Of a DNA stretch of 64,000 nucleotides, positions 53,496-61,174 are shown in pieces. Both the position numbers and the translations under genes were made by a program. Under the pieces are notes generated by a model. It ran no database searches and was not told the origin of the DNA. It saw only the letters and a list, made by a program, of their open reading frames with translations. Source of the DNA: Paenibacillus sp. 481 (GTDB lineage: Bacteria; Bacillota; Bacilli; Paenibacillales; Paenibacillaceae); assembly GCF_021223605.1 (NCBI RefSeq), contig NZ_CP075175.1:3365501-3429500 (forward strand), given 5' to 3'. Position 1 is the stretch's first letter. Each line of letters begins with the position of its first letter.

Positions 53496-53536
53496 GAAAC
53501 ATCCATCACATTTTAATATAAGGTGTGGATGTTTCT
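53496..53536 (+). terminator. intrinsic terminator
   Basis: GAAACATCCATCAC pairs with GTGTGGATGTTTC (one unpaired base), followed by TATTT. Confidence 0.65.
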
Positions 53537-53721
53537 ATTTGCTACTATTTGTTACTTATAGAAACAATTACATAATCAAAAAAAGAATATAAATTCATGT
53601 AACGTAGTTTAATATCCTATTAAGGGAGGCCATAGTGCTAGAATTGCTCAAATCCACGACGAGCATAAACACCAAGACATCCATTATATTGTGAAAATAA
53701 AATATGATAGGAGCGTTTTGC

Positions 53722-54810
53722 ATGAAGCTTAAAAGAATGTTATTATCTTTCTTGACAATTGCTTTACTTGTCACATTGATCTTTCCCTCATCCTTTGTCT
53801 CTGCACAAAACAATCATCTACAGCCGCAAAGCGAAGTTACTATTTCTCAAACTGAAACACTTGGTGAATATCAAGACCACAGTCATCTTGCAAGAGAGTT
53901 GTCCGTACCTGTTGGTAGTTACGAAGAGTTAAAGTCAGACCCCAATGCCCCTAGAAAGACATATTATTATGTCGAGTTTTCATCAACCGAGAACAACACA
54001 GTAAGTTCCTCAGTCTATTCAGAAGGTAACTCAGCAAACTCCTCAGTAGCAAGTGAGCCTACGATAACGGTTGTCCCTGAACACGAATATCAAAAATTCA
54101 TTGAAGATAAAAAAAGAGAATATTCAAGTGATACAACTCTTAGAGGAGGAAAGGTTGGTGGTATAGGAGTAATTGTTACACTACGCTCACACGTATGGCC
54201 AACCATTGAATCAAGTGCTGTAGTTGATACTCTAGTTGGTAATAAGCCTAAAATGATTCAATTTCACACTACTTTTTACAGAAACGACACCAGAAGTTAT
54301 GGTGGTTGGGCTGTAAGCACTACTTACAAAAAAGAGTATCAAAAATCCGATGTTAGAGTGGGAGCTGGCGCCAACCACTTTCATTCTGTAACTCAAACTG
54401 GTTTTTATTATTCGATTTCAAAACTGAAAATTTTTGATGGTTTTATTATTGTAGTACCAGTTGGTGAAAAAGATTTCTTGAGTAACATGATACTTTTGAA
54501 CTCTAAAGGAGTAGCTTACCCTTATTATTATGACAACGATGCAAGACGTGTATTACCAGAGCCGACTTCAGCGTCATACCCTAAAGGAAAACGTCCAAAT
54601 CAGAAGTGGGGGACAACGGAAAGAAATAACTTTATTAAAGATTACAATCGAGTCTATCCATGGAATAGAATAAATTGGGCTGGGGAATTTACTGAAGTTC
54701 ATCACATTAAACCTCAAGATAGACATGGAGATAACAGCTTTTATAATTTAATGCCGTTGCCTAGATCATTTCATCGTAGTGTAGTTAGTCCATGGTGGAC
54801 TGCATACTAA
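53722..54810 (+). CDS. secreted toxin-like protein with C-terminal HNH-type nuclease motif
   Basis: A 362-residue exported protein. The signal peptide is about residues 1-28 (MKLKRMLLSF, hydrophobic core, then SFVSA). The middle part is unassigned, with a VGGIGVIVTLRSH stretch. The C-terminus contains EFTEVHHIKPQDRHGDNSFY followed by NLMPLPRSFH, the His-His and Asn-Leu pattern of HNH/LHH-type toxin nucleases that end at a terminal His. The ATG at 53722 has AGGAG eight bases upstream; an earlier ATG at 53704 does not. The gene is followed 19 bases later by a SUKH gene, the typical immunity partner. Confidence 0.7.
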   Translation: MKLKRMLLSFLTIALLVTLIFPSSFVSAQNNHLQPQSEVTISQTETLGEYQDHSHLARELSVPVGSYEELKSDPNAPRKTYYYVEFSSTENNTVSSSVYSEGNSANSSVASEPTITVVPEHEYQKFIEDKKREYSSDTTLRGGKVGGIGVIVTLRSHVWPTIESSAVVDTLVGNKPKMIQFHTTFYRNDTRSYGGWAVSTTYKKEYQKSDVRVGAGANHFHSVTQTGFYYSISKLKIFDGFIIVVPVGEKDFLSNMILLNSKGVAYPYYYDNDARRVLPEPTSASYPKGKRPNQKWGTTERNNFIKDYNRVYPWNRINWAGEFTEVHHIKPQDRHGDNSFYNLMPLPRSFHRSVVSPWWTAY

Positions 54811-54829
54811 ATTAAAGGGTGATCCCAAG

Positions 54830-55342
54830 ATGTTTGTCCAGCAAGTATTGAAATCATTATCAGAACTGTATTCTCAAGGCTCTCGTAAAATCAATGCAGA
54901 CAATGGATATTTAATTGATAGCGTAATAAAACTTACAAATCCTGCGTCTTCTGAATCAATCTCTTGGCTAACAGAACGCTACCCATCATGGCCAGAAGAC
55001 TATTTGAATTTTTTGTCGATAACGAATGGTTGTAGGCTCTTTGAAGATGTCGTGTATTCAGGGGAAAATGAAATTTTCTCAGCTGAAGAGGTTCTAGAGA
55101 CGAACTCGCATTACAATCACCCATCAAAAATTATTGTTGCATATATATGTGGCGATCACATTTTTATTGATTCAGAAGATGTGAAAAATAGTGGTGGTCA
55201 GTATATGTATGTGTCTGAGGGCGGTGTTGATTTTGATGATGCACGTTCACTATACTGCGATTTCCAAACTTGGCTAGATAGGTTTGTGATGGCTCAAGGA
55301 AACAAGTATTGGACGTGGCGTGTAGAGGATCGAAAGTTTTAG
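54830..55342 (+). CDS. SUKH-family immunity protein
   Basis: A 170-residue SMI1/KNR4-type protein: YPSWPEDYLNFLSITNG, then VAYICGDHIFIDSE and FQTWLDRFV. It follows the secreted HNH protein gene at a distance of 19 bases with AAAGGGTGA upstream, the position expected for a cognate immunity protein. It shares the general fold pattern with the protein at 52896 but is not obviously a close copy. Confidence 0.72.
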   Translation: MFVQQVLKSLSELYSQGSRKINADNGYLIDSVIKLTNPASSESISWLTERYPSWPEDYLNFLSITNGCRLFEDVVYSGENEIFSAEEVLETNSHYNHPSKIIVAYICGDHIFIDSEDVKNSGGQYMYVSEGGVDFDDARSLYCDFQTWLDRFVMAQGNKYWTWRVEDRKF

Positions 55343-55350
55343 TGAGTTAG

Positions 55351-55386
55351 AAATAAATCCTGTTCTTAAACGAACAGGATTTATTT
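55351..55386. terminator. bidirectional-type terminator
   Basis: A perfect 15-bp stem, AAATAAATCCTGTTC with GAACAGGATTTATTT, loop TTAAAC. Confidence 0.85.
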
Positions 55387-55686
55387 ACTTTTTTATGCAA
55401 ATGAATAGTTGTACAATATGTTTATACGGTTAGTATAATTTGCATTGACCTTGAATGTGTTCCCTCATTATAAGACATACAGGAACTGACTCGAAATTTT
55501 AAACTATCCCCCGTACATATGAAGTTAAGGCTAATCTACACATTGTAACGTTATCGCATCCATATTTATGTCCAATTGCTACGTGTATGTGTACCGCTCT
55601 CTATGGTTAAGCACAATTTTGTTTTAATTGTAAACCACCCCCCTACCCTCTTCAACATAGCAAAGAACCACTCAATAATAGAGTGG
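55387..55686. other. gap with C-rich tract, no gene seen
   Basis: AT-rich, without a coding frame. A C-rich tract at about 55636-55650 recalls the C-tract at 50475-50489. Probably remnant DNA next to broken recombinase genes. Confidence 0.4.
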
Positions 55687-55920
55687 CTAATCCTTAAATA
55701 AGTTATTTACTGCTTCCTGCTTATCTTCTTCGGACGGCATACTGTACCTTAATATCATATCTGCCGAACTATGACCACTTAAACCCGGAATCACGCTAAT
55801 ATTATTTCCCGCTCGAACAAGTCCTGTAATAAAAGTATGTCGTGTTTGGTGTACATTGTGACCGTGTTGTTCCATTAGACAGTTTATCGACTTTTTAAAA
55901 GGTTTAGACGTTGATAACAT
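55687..55920 (-). pseudogene. tyrosine recombinase (integrase) C-terminal fragment
   Basis: Only about 77 residues remain. They contain the catalytic C-terminal block: HNVHQTRHTFITGLVRAG (with the R-H pair of the family), LSGHSSADMILRYS (with the His and the catalytic Tyr), then a short tail. The N-terminal arm-binding and core domains are absent. It is probably a relic of an earlier integration event in or near the island. Confidence 0.75.
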
Positions 55921-56005
55921 AACAAACGCAATTTTAAGAAAAATTGTTCATCGTATTGTAGCAACAACAAATAACGAAAATGAGCTTATCATTAATACAC
56001 GGTAA
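55904..56005 (+). pseudogene. possible C-terminal end of a serine recombinase
   Basis: In frame to a stop at 56005, LDVDNITNAILRKIVHRIV followed by ATTNNENELIINTR resembles the last strand and helix of resolvase-type large serine recombinases (helix, Lys/Ile/Val, then short strands before the end). No catalytic N-terminal domain is present. It overlaps the 5' edge of the integrase fragment on the other strand. The call is tentative. Confidence 0.35.
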
Positions 56006-56177
56006 TTATTTTGAACCTCATACATTAGATATTGAATGGAACTTTATGGACAAAGCTGTATCAGACATCATAGGAAAATTGGCTGAAAAATCATTGAAAG
56101 AGTACCCCGAAGAGATGGCTCATGAAGATTATTTATACGATATGAAAGTAAAAGAGGCTTACGGTATTATACCGTAA
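55980..56177 (+). CDS. small hypothetical protein
   Basis: A 65-residue frame (MSLSLIHGNYFEPHTLDIEW...) that lacks a good ribosome binding site but is followed by a hairpin (CTTACGGTAT with its complement near 56158-56176). It overlaps the serine-recombinase-like remnant. It could be a real small gene or noise. Confidence 0.3.
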   Translation: MSLSLIHGNYFEPHTLDIEWNFMDKAVSDIIGKLAEKSLKEYPEEMAHEDYLYDMKVKEAYGIIP

Positions 56178-56227
56178 GTCTTTATTTTTTAGGCTTGCTC
56201 GATTGTTGAAGCCTGCCTAAAAAAGAA

Positions 56228-56264
56228 AACAACCAATTCGTAGCAGATGAATTGGTTGTTTTTG
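56228..56264. terminator. bidirectional-type hairpin
   Basis: AAAACAACCAATTC pairs with GAATTGGTTGTTTT, T tract follows. Confidence 0.8.
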
Positions 56265-56451
56265 TCGTTGCTGTTATCATCTTTTTCAAAGTGTCTCATG
56301 GCATTAGCCATTATCTACAGAGGATCGTTGTTAAAGAGGTTAAGAAGGCCTAAGATTGACTCTCAGGGCTTCTTGTAATGGATAAAATACGAGTTTCATT
56401 TAGATTCACTCATCAGACTTTGATATCAATATATCAGAAATCCATGACAGT

Positions 56452-57912
56452 CTAATTTGACTCGTTCTGTTCGGAATTAGGAAGAGTATCTGTACTACCT
56501 TGGTCACTCTTACAACTGTTTAGTATCTTCAAGACTTCACTGTAATCATTTAAATCGACATTCGGAACATTCGTTATTTTAGCTTTGTTTTTACAAATTA
56601 TCCGTTCGCATCTTGATTTAAAACTATAGCCATTCATTCTAGATGCAGAATTAGACCTTGATTGCATACTTGATTCTAATTCAACGAGTGCATAATTTAT
56701 GATTCCAATACTCTCGCTATCCCATTCCAAATAGTTTAAACAGAGTTCAACATATTCAGATTCTTTAGACTGAAACTTACTATAGTTATCATATTGTGAA
56801 CCTGCGTCTGTCTTAAAGAACCAAGATGATACTTCAATAATATATTTTTTGAACACATCGTTACTGTTAAGTATCCGCAATTTTCTTTCATCTGGTATAA
56901 AAGAATTAATTAGTTCGATGGTTCTGCTAGTTACAATTTTATCAACGTTTACATGTACTTTATACCTGTCTAAAATCTCAACAAAAATATCCCAGAACGT
57001 TTTCTTAAAATCATATGCAAAATAATATGGTTCATTTAGCCATTTTAATAAATCGTTCACAATAAATTTTGAGTTGAGCGAAAAGGACATTTCGAGTAAT
57101 TGAGGGTAATAGTTGTAGAAGTTAAAGAAATCTAGCGGATCATTTGAAATCACTTCTATTATGCCATCCCTTACATTTTCATGACTCGATTCTAATATAC
57201 GTTTCCAAAATTTCTTATTTTCATCATTAACCAGTTCCCCTACTCTTGTAGTTTTCTTTAGGTTTTCAAATAGTTTTTGGAAGAAGTCTTTAGAATTTTT
57301 ATTACATATCACATTTACATCATTCAATATTGTGGTTACTGTCTCTGGATTAACTATCTCGGGATATCTATAGAATTTATACAGATTTTCTAATTCCCTT
57401 GATAAGTACTCCTCACCACCAAGAACATAAAATTTACTTAAATTATCAATCATATAGTTCCAGAAACATTCTACTGTTGAACTATCAATAGTTACTTGTC
57501 TTTTTGCATGAGCGCAATCATTTCTAATATCTTTCCAGTTATTATAAGCTGTTTTAACCTGTTCCCCATTTGTAAAATGTAATATTGCAATATCCTTTTT
57601 ATTATTCTTATCTGCACAAGATGCTTCTACAATTGTATTTAAGTAACTTTCCCAACCATCGTCATTCTCTAATTTTGTTATAATTTCATTTTCCCAAAAT
57701 TTGGGGTTAGACCTAACGAGTTCTTTGCCGTAAGTACATCCCAAAATTCTATTTCTGATAGTAGTTTTAAAGGCAAGATAAGACATAATAAAAGCAGACT
57801 TATAAGCTCCAATTTTGTAGCAACGTACAGATTCCTCAAAAAATTCATTGGCAGAGTCTGATTCCTTAAAAGGCCCCGCTTCCTCAACCCATTTTTCGAT
57901 TCGTAGCTTCAT
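56452..57912 (-). CDS. HEPN-domain protein with large C-terminal region
   Basis: A 486-residue protein. Residues about 15-155 form a HEPN-like helical domain with the R-N-x3-H motif at Arg130 to His135 (KDIRNDCAHAKR), the active-site pattern of HEPN ribonucleases. The remainder (about 160-486) is helical and unassigned, perhaps a sensor or repeat scaffold. The ATG at 57912 is preferred over 57927 because GGAGGT lies seven bases upstream. It is the last gene before the right island border. The likely role is defence-type RNA cleavage; this is inferred from the fold. Confidence 0.68.
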   Translation of the reverse strand: MKLRIEKWVEEAGPFKESDSANEFFEESVRCYKIGAYKSAFIMSYLAFKTTIRNRILGCTYGKELVRSNPKFWENEIITKLENDDGWESYLNTIVEASCADKNNKKDIAILHFTNGEQVKTAYNNWKDIRNDCAHAKRQVTIDSSTVECFWNYMIDNLSKFYVLGGEEYLSRELENLYKFYRYPEIVNPETVTTILNDVNVICNKNSKDFFQKLFENLKKTTRVGELVNDENKKFWKRILESSHENVRDGIIEVISNDPLDFFNFYNYYPQLLEMSFSLNSKFIVNDLLKWLNEPYYFAYDFKKTFWDIFVEILDRYKVHVNVDKIVTSRTIELINSFIPDERKLRILNSNDVFKKYIIEVSSWFFKTDAGSQYDNYSKFQSKESEYVELCLNYLEWDSESIGIINYALVELESSMQSRSNSASRMNGYSFKSRCERIICKNKAKITNVPNVDLNDYSEVLKILNSCKSDQGSTDTLPNSEQNESN

Positions 57913-58023
57913 AAATATTACCTCCATGTATAATAACTACCATGCTATAAATGTACATCTTAGTGCCTTGGAAGTAAACATATGTCGAGACATGCAACTC
58001 TTTCGTAGCTAATTTTAATATAC

Positions 58024-58053
58024 GTCCTATTATATAGACATGCTGCAAGCAAT
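58024..58053. repeat. right junction of the island (attR-like)
   Basis: GTCCTATTATATA (58024-58036), the exact reverse complement of the left inverted repeat, is followed by the direct-repeat copy TAGACATGCTGCAAGCAAT (58035-58053), where cpaF coding sequence resumes. Confidence 0.8.
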
Positions 58054-58438
58054 GAATACTGGCCATGACGGCAGTTTGTCGACAGGCCATGCCAATGGAA
58101 CAAAAGACATGATCAGCCGTCTAGAGACGATGGTGTTGAGCGGTGCTCAGCTACCGCTCCCTGTTATTCGTCAGCAAATTGCATCTGCGATCGATATTAT
58201 TGTTCATTTAGCACGTCTGCGTGATGGCTCACGCAAAGTGCTGGAAATTGTCGAAGTTGTGGGGATGGAACACGATGAAGTCAAGCTGCTACCGCTCTAT
58301 TTATTTCAGGAGCAGGGGGAAGAAGATGGGGTTGTGCTCGGATCATTAACGAGTACATCGAACAGCTTACTAGATGCAAGGAAGCTGGAAATGGCGGGGC
58401 TATCAGAACTGACGCTGAGAGGAGGTGATAGTAAGTAG
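58040..58438 (+). pseudogene. cpaF: cpaF (TadA) secretion ATPase, 3' part
   Basis: The last 132 codons, beginning at [13 protein letters not shown], which is the conserved segment after the Walker B region of CpaF/VirB11-type ATPases. Residues VHLARLRDGSRKVLEIVEV and the EDGVV tail complete the domain. An ATG is present at 58040 by chance of the repeat, so the fragment might be translated alone, but it lacks nucleotide binding motifs. Its stop overlaps the start of the tadB-like gene by one base. Confidence 0.9.
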
Positions 58439-59277
58439 TGAAGAAGCAGGCTTTAGAGAGGCTGGGTGATTCAAAAATGCTGCGATTTGTCTCAAGAAAA
58501 ACGGGAAGGTCAGATGGTGATGCAGCGCGAACACAATTGCCCGATTATACGCGCTATGAATTGACCACGGGAGAGAGAGGAAGGGCAGTTCTAGTTGGGG
58601 CAGTAGTAATGGGGGCGGTTGGCTATTTATTTTATCAGCATTGGTTAGGCATTCTCTTGTTAGCAGCTCTGGGGTTCAAGTATGCAGGCATGCGCGAACA
58701 AGCGCTACTCGAACGCAGGCGTGGACGTTTGACGCAGCAATTTAAGCAAGCGCTGTATTCGATTTCGTCTTCGTTGAGTGCGGGACGTTCGATCGAAAAT
58801 GCATTTCGCGAAGCGATACAAGATTTGAAATTGTTGTATCCGGGTGGCGAGGTTGATGTTATTCGTGAATTGCGTATCATCGGTATGCGGCTTCAGAACG
58901 GAGAGCCAATTGAGGAAGCGTTGCTGGATTTTAGCAGACGTGCGAAGCAAGATGATATTGCTAATTTTGCAGATGTGTTCGTTACTTGCAAACGTACGGG
59001 TGGTGACTTGGTAGAAGTAGTTCGCCGAACGTCAGCCGTTATAGGTGAAAAAATGGACGTCATGCAAGAGATTGAAGTCATGGTGGCACAAAAGCGTTTA
59101 GAAATGAAAGCCATGATGGCAGCGCCTTTTTTGTTTCTCGCGTTTTTGAACGTGACGGCCCCTGATTTTATGACGGGGCTATATGAGGGCGTCGGCCGTG
59201 TAATAGCGACATTTGCCTTACTGTTGTTATTTGCGGTGGCATGGATGATTCGCAGCATGATGGATATCCGGGTGTAG
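58438..59277 (+). CDS. TadB-like type II secretion F protein
   Basis: A 279-residue inner-membrane platform protein of the tad pilus. A T2SSF domain is seen (FKQALYSISSSLSAGRSIEN, ADVFVTCKRTGGDLVEVV), with membrane helices near 53-85 and two at the C-terminus. It starts with GTG overlapping the cpaF stop by one base, with GGAGGTGAT upstream. In known systems TadB and TadC form the platform driven by CpaF. Confidence 0.88.
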   Translation: MKKQALERLGDSKMLRFVSRKTGRSDGDAARTQLPDYTRYELTTGERGRAVLVGAVVMGAVGYLFYQHWLGILLLAALGFKYAGMREQALLERRRGRLTQQFKQALYSISSSLSAGRSIENAFREAIQDLKLLYPGGEVDVIRELRIIGMRLQNGEPIEEALLDFSRRAKQDDIANFADVFVTCKRTGGDLVEVVRRTSAVIGEKMDVMQEIEVMVAQKRLEMKAMMAAPFLFLAFLNVTAPDFMTGLYEGVGRVIATFALLLLFAVAWMIRSMMDIRV

Positions 59278-59314
59278 GGATGTAGCATCGGCCAGTTGAG
59301 GAGAGGATTGTGCA

Positions 59315-60190
59315 ATGCTCATATGGTTGTGGTGGTTTGGTGTAGGGGCGTGCGTGGCGGTGTTTGGCTTAATACATATGAAAGGGAGCAAACGATATAA
59401 GGAACTTGTCTATAGTGCAGCAATCGAACTGAAATGGGCGAGCTGGCTGCCAGCAGGCTTGCTCGTGCTGGAGCGATATCAGGATGAGGCTGATCAGCAT
59501 CCGATGTTAGCGACGCTGCGGCAAGCTGTGATGCAGCTCTACGGTCCTGCTCGTGCGCACGGCATGTTCCGCATCGTCTTGGCGGAAATGGTGCTGTACG
59601 CGTACGGAGGAATCGGTTTTGGGCTGCTGCTGCCTGCTCTGACGGATGGAAGTGCTGTTAACTTTTTGGCCGGCAGCCTTGTAGGGCTTATCTTACCGCT
59701 TGCCAGAGTACGAGATTTATTGAACAAGGCTGAGCGCAGACGGCAAGAAGTGCAATTGGAGCTGCCGGAACTGTTAAGTAAACTTACGCTGCTTGTTCAA
59801 GCGGGAGAAACGGTGCAGAAAGCGCTGACGACGTGCGTCGATCGTAAAAAACACGAAACGAAACATTCTTTATACGCCGAGTTGACTAAGATGCTGCAAG
59901 ACGTTAGTAACGGATACTCGTTTCCGCAAGCATTTGAGCAATTTGCGAAGCGCTGTGCGATGCAGGAAGTATCGATGTTTGCTACGACTATTTTAATTAA
60001 TCAACGGCGTGGTGGAGCAACGTTCGTACTTGCAATGGAGGAGCTTGGTCGGCAGTTATGGGACAGGCGTAAGGCAGTTGCGCGCAAACGGGGAGAAGAA
60101 GCTTCAACAAAGCTCGTATTTCCGATGATGCTAATGTTTATCGTCGTGCTGGCGGTTGTGGGCGCCCCTGCATTATTAATGATGCGATAG
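59315..60190 (+). CDS. TadC-like type II secretion F protein
   Basis: A 291-residue membrane protein and partner of the TadB-like protein. The T2SSF region includes LPELLSKLTLLVQAGETVQK and RRGGATFVLAMEELGRQLW, with membrane helices near 1-20, 88-130 and 263-288. It follows the tadB-like gene by 37 bases. Confidence 0.88.
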   Translation: MLIWLWWFGVGACVAVFGLIHMKGSKRYKELVYSAAIELKWASWLPAGLLVLERYQDEADQHPMLATLRQAVMQLYGPARAHGMFRIVLAEMVLYAYGGIGFGLLLPALTDGSAVNFLAGSLVGLILPLARVRDLLNKAERRRQEVQLELPELLSKLTLLVQAGETVQKALTTCVDRKKHETKHSLYAELTKMLQDVSNGYSFPQAFEQFAKRCAMQEVSMFATTILINQRRGGATFVLAMEELGRQLWDRRKAVARKRGEEASTKLVFPMMLMFIVVLAVVGAPALLMMR

Positions 60191-60271
60191 CATTTTTGGA
60201 TGGATGTTGGGTATGGACATGCCTTATAAACAGGCTGCGTGGATGATTATTTTTGAAGAGGAGCGGGTTGT

Positions 60272-60457
60272 ATGCAAAGTGTGACACAGATGTGGAAGCG
60301 GTTATGGAGCGAAGAGGATGGACTCGGAATGGTTGAAATCGTGGTCATTATTGCGGTTATCGTTGTACTGGCGCTTGTGTTCCGTACGCAAATTACAGAA
60401 TTTCTGACTTCTCTCATTTCTAGGGCTAAAGGGGAGACAGATAAAATTTTCAATTAA
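60272..60457 (+). CDS. Flp-type (type IVb) pilin-like small protein
   Basis: A 61-residue protein with a short basic leader, EEDGLGMVEIVVIIAVIVVL (prepilin cleavage G|M-V-E type, with the Glu5-like residue, then a hydrophobic helix) and a short tail. This is the Flp1-like family typical of Firmicute tad loci. The GGAGCGGG site precedes the ATG. It is likely the main pilin subunit of the pilus. A dedicated prepilin peptidase is not in the window. Confidence 0.82.
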   Translation: MQSVTQMWKRLWSEEDGLGMVEIVVIIAVIVVLALVFRTQITEFLTSLISRAKGETDKIFN

Positions 60458-60494
60458 GATGTAAGGCTTATTTTTATAAAGGTAGGAGCTTCGC

Positions 60495-61172
60495 ATGATA
60501 AAAAGTTGGAAACTTTGGCAGCTGTGGCGGCAGGAAAAGGGTTCAATGACGCTGGAAGCGGCAATGGTATTTCCGATCGTGTTTTTATGTACGGTAATGA
60601 TGCTCTTTTTAGCTGTACTTATTTTTCAAAGTGTCTTAACGGCTCATGCTGCGGTGCTTGCTTCAGAACGTGGTGCTGCATTTTGGGATAATAGTCATCG
60701 CGATGGAAAAAGTGGTGTGTACAACATGGGACAGCATGACGATCTGTATTGGCGGTTGTTGGATGACAAACTGCTAGATCGCGTATTTTCTGGATTGTGG
60801 TCAAATCAGGCTTACAAAGTGACTGTGCCAGCTGGAAATAGTCGCGGTGGATTACCAGAACAGAAGTTGGCACGCGCAGCAGCATATGTACCAAATGCGA
60901 TAAGTGGGGAATTGTCATACGGAAATTCAGGCTTGGAACGTACCGTCACGGCAAAGTTTAGTAAGCCTGTCAAAAGTGTGGCACTCGCGCGCTTCACGGG
61001 GCAATCGATCCCTGTTGAAGGTGAAGCGGTATCTGCTGTAGTCGACCCTGTTGAATTTATCCGAACAGTGGAATTAGTGCGATATGTACATATGAAAATG
61101 CAAGCTTGGGCTGGTAGTGGCTTTACCGTCGGGCAAGCGGTGCAATTGCTTAGGGGTTCAGCGGCTAGATAA
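60495..61172 (+). CDS. TadE-like pseudopilin
   Basis: A 225-residue protein with an N-terminal TadE-like segment: RQEKGSMTLEAAMVFPIVF and a following hydrophobic helix. The rest is extracellular. It has GGTAGGAG upstream. It lies 37 bases after the pilin gene. Minor pilin or assembly factor of the tad pilus. Confidence 0.8.
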   Translation: MIKSWKLWQLWRQEKGSMTLEAAMVFPIVFLCTVMMLFLAVLIFQSVLTAHAAVLASERGAAFWDNSHRDGKSGVYNMGQHDDLYWRLLDDKLLDRVFSGLWSNQAYKVTVPAGNSRGGLPEQKLARAAAYVPNAISGELSYGNSGLERTVTAKFSKPVKSVALARFTGQSIPVEGEAVSAVVDPVEFIRTVELVRYVHMKMQAWAGSGFTVGQAVQLLRGSAAR

Positions 61173-61174
61173 AG

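Larger units (their letters stand above)
42657..58050. mobile_element. 15.4-kb genomic island integrated in cpaF
   Basis: The island separates the two halves of cpaF. Borders: the direct repeat TAGAyATGCTGCAAGCrAT (17 of 19 identical; 42641-42659 and 58035-58053) and internal perfect 13-bp inverted repeats. The interior is strikingly AT-rich and codes on both strands for accessory proteins. No intact integrase is visible; fragments of a tyrosine and probably of a serine recombinase lie at 55.7-56.0 kb. No phage structural or conjugation genes were seen. Joining the ends recreates a candidate 46-bp attP: two 13-bp inverted arms separated by 20 bases that contain ATGCTGCAAGC. Confidence 0.85.

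Noticed and set aside
55387-55686. Second copy of the 50.4-kb hairpin
   Set aside because: Only the C-rich tract is similar; the inverted-repeat arms are absent, so it is not a true copy.
42657-58050. The island as a prophage or conjugative element
   Set aside because: No structural, packaging, lysis, replication, relaxase or mating-pair genes were recognised; recombinases are fragments only.
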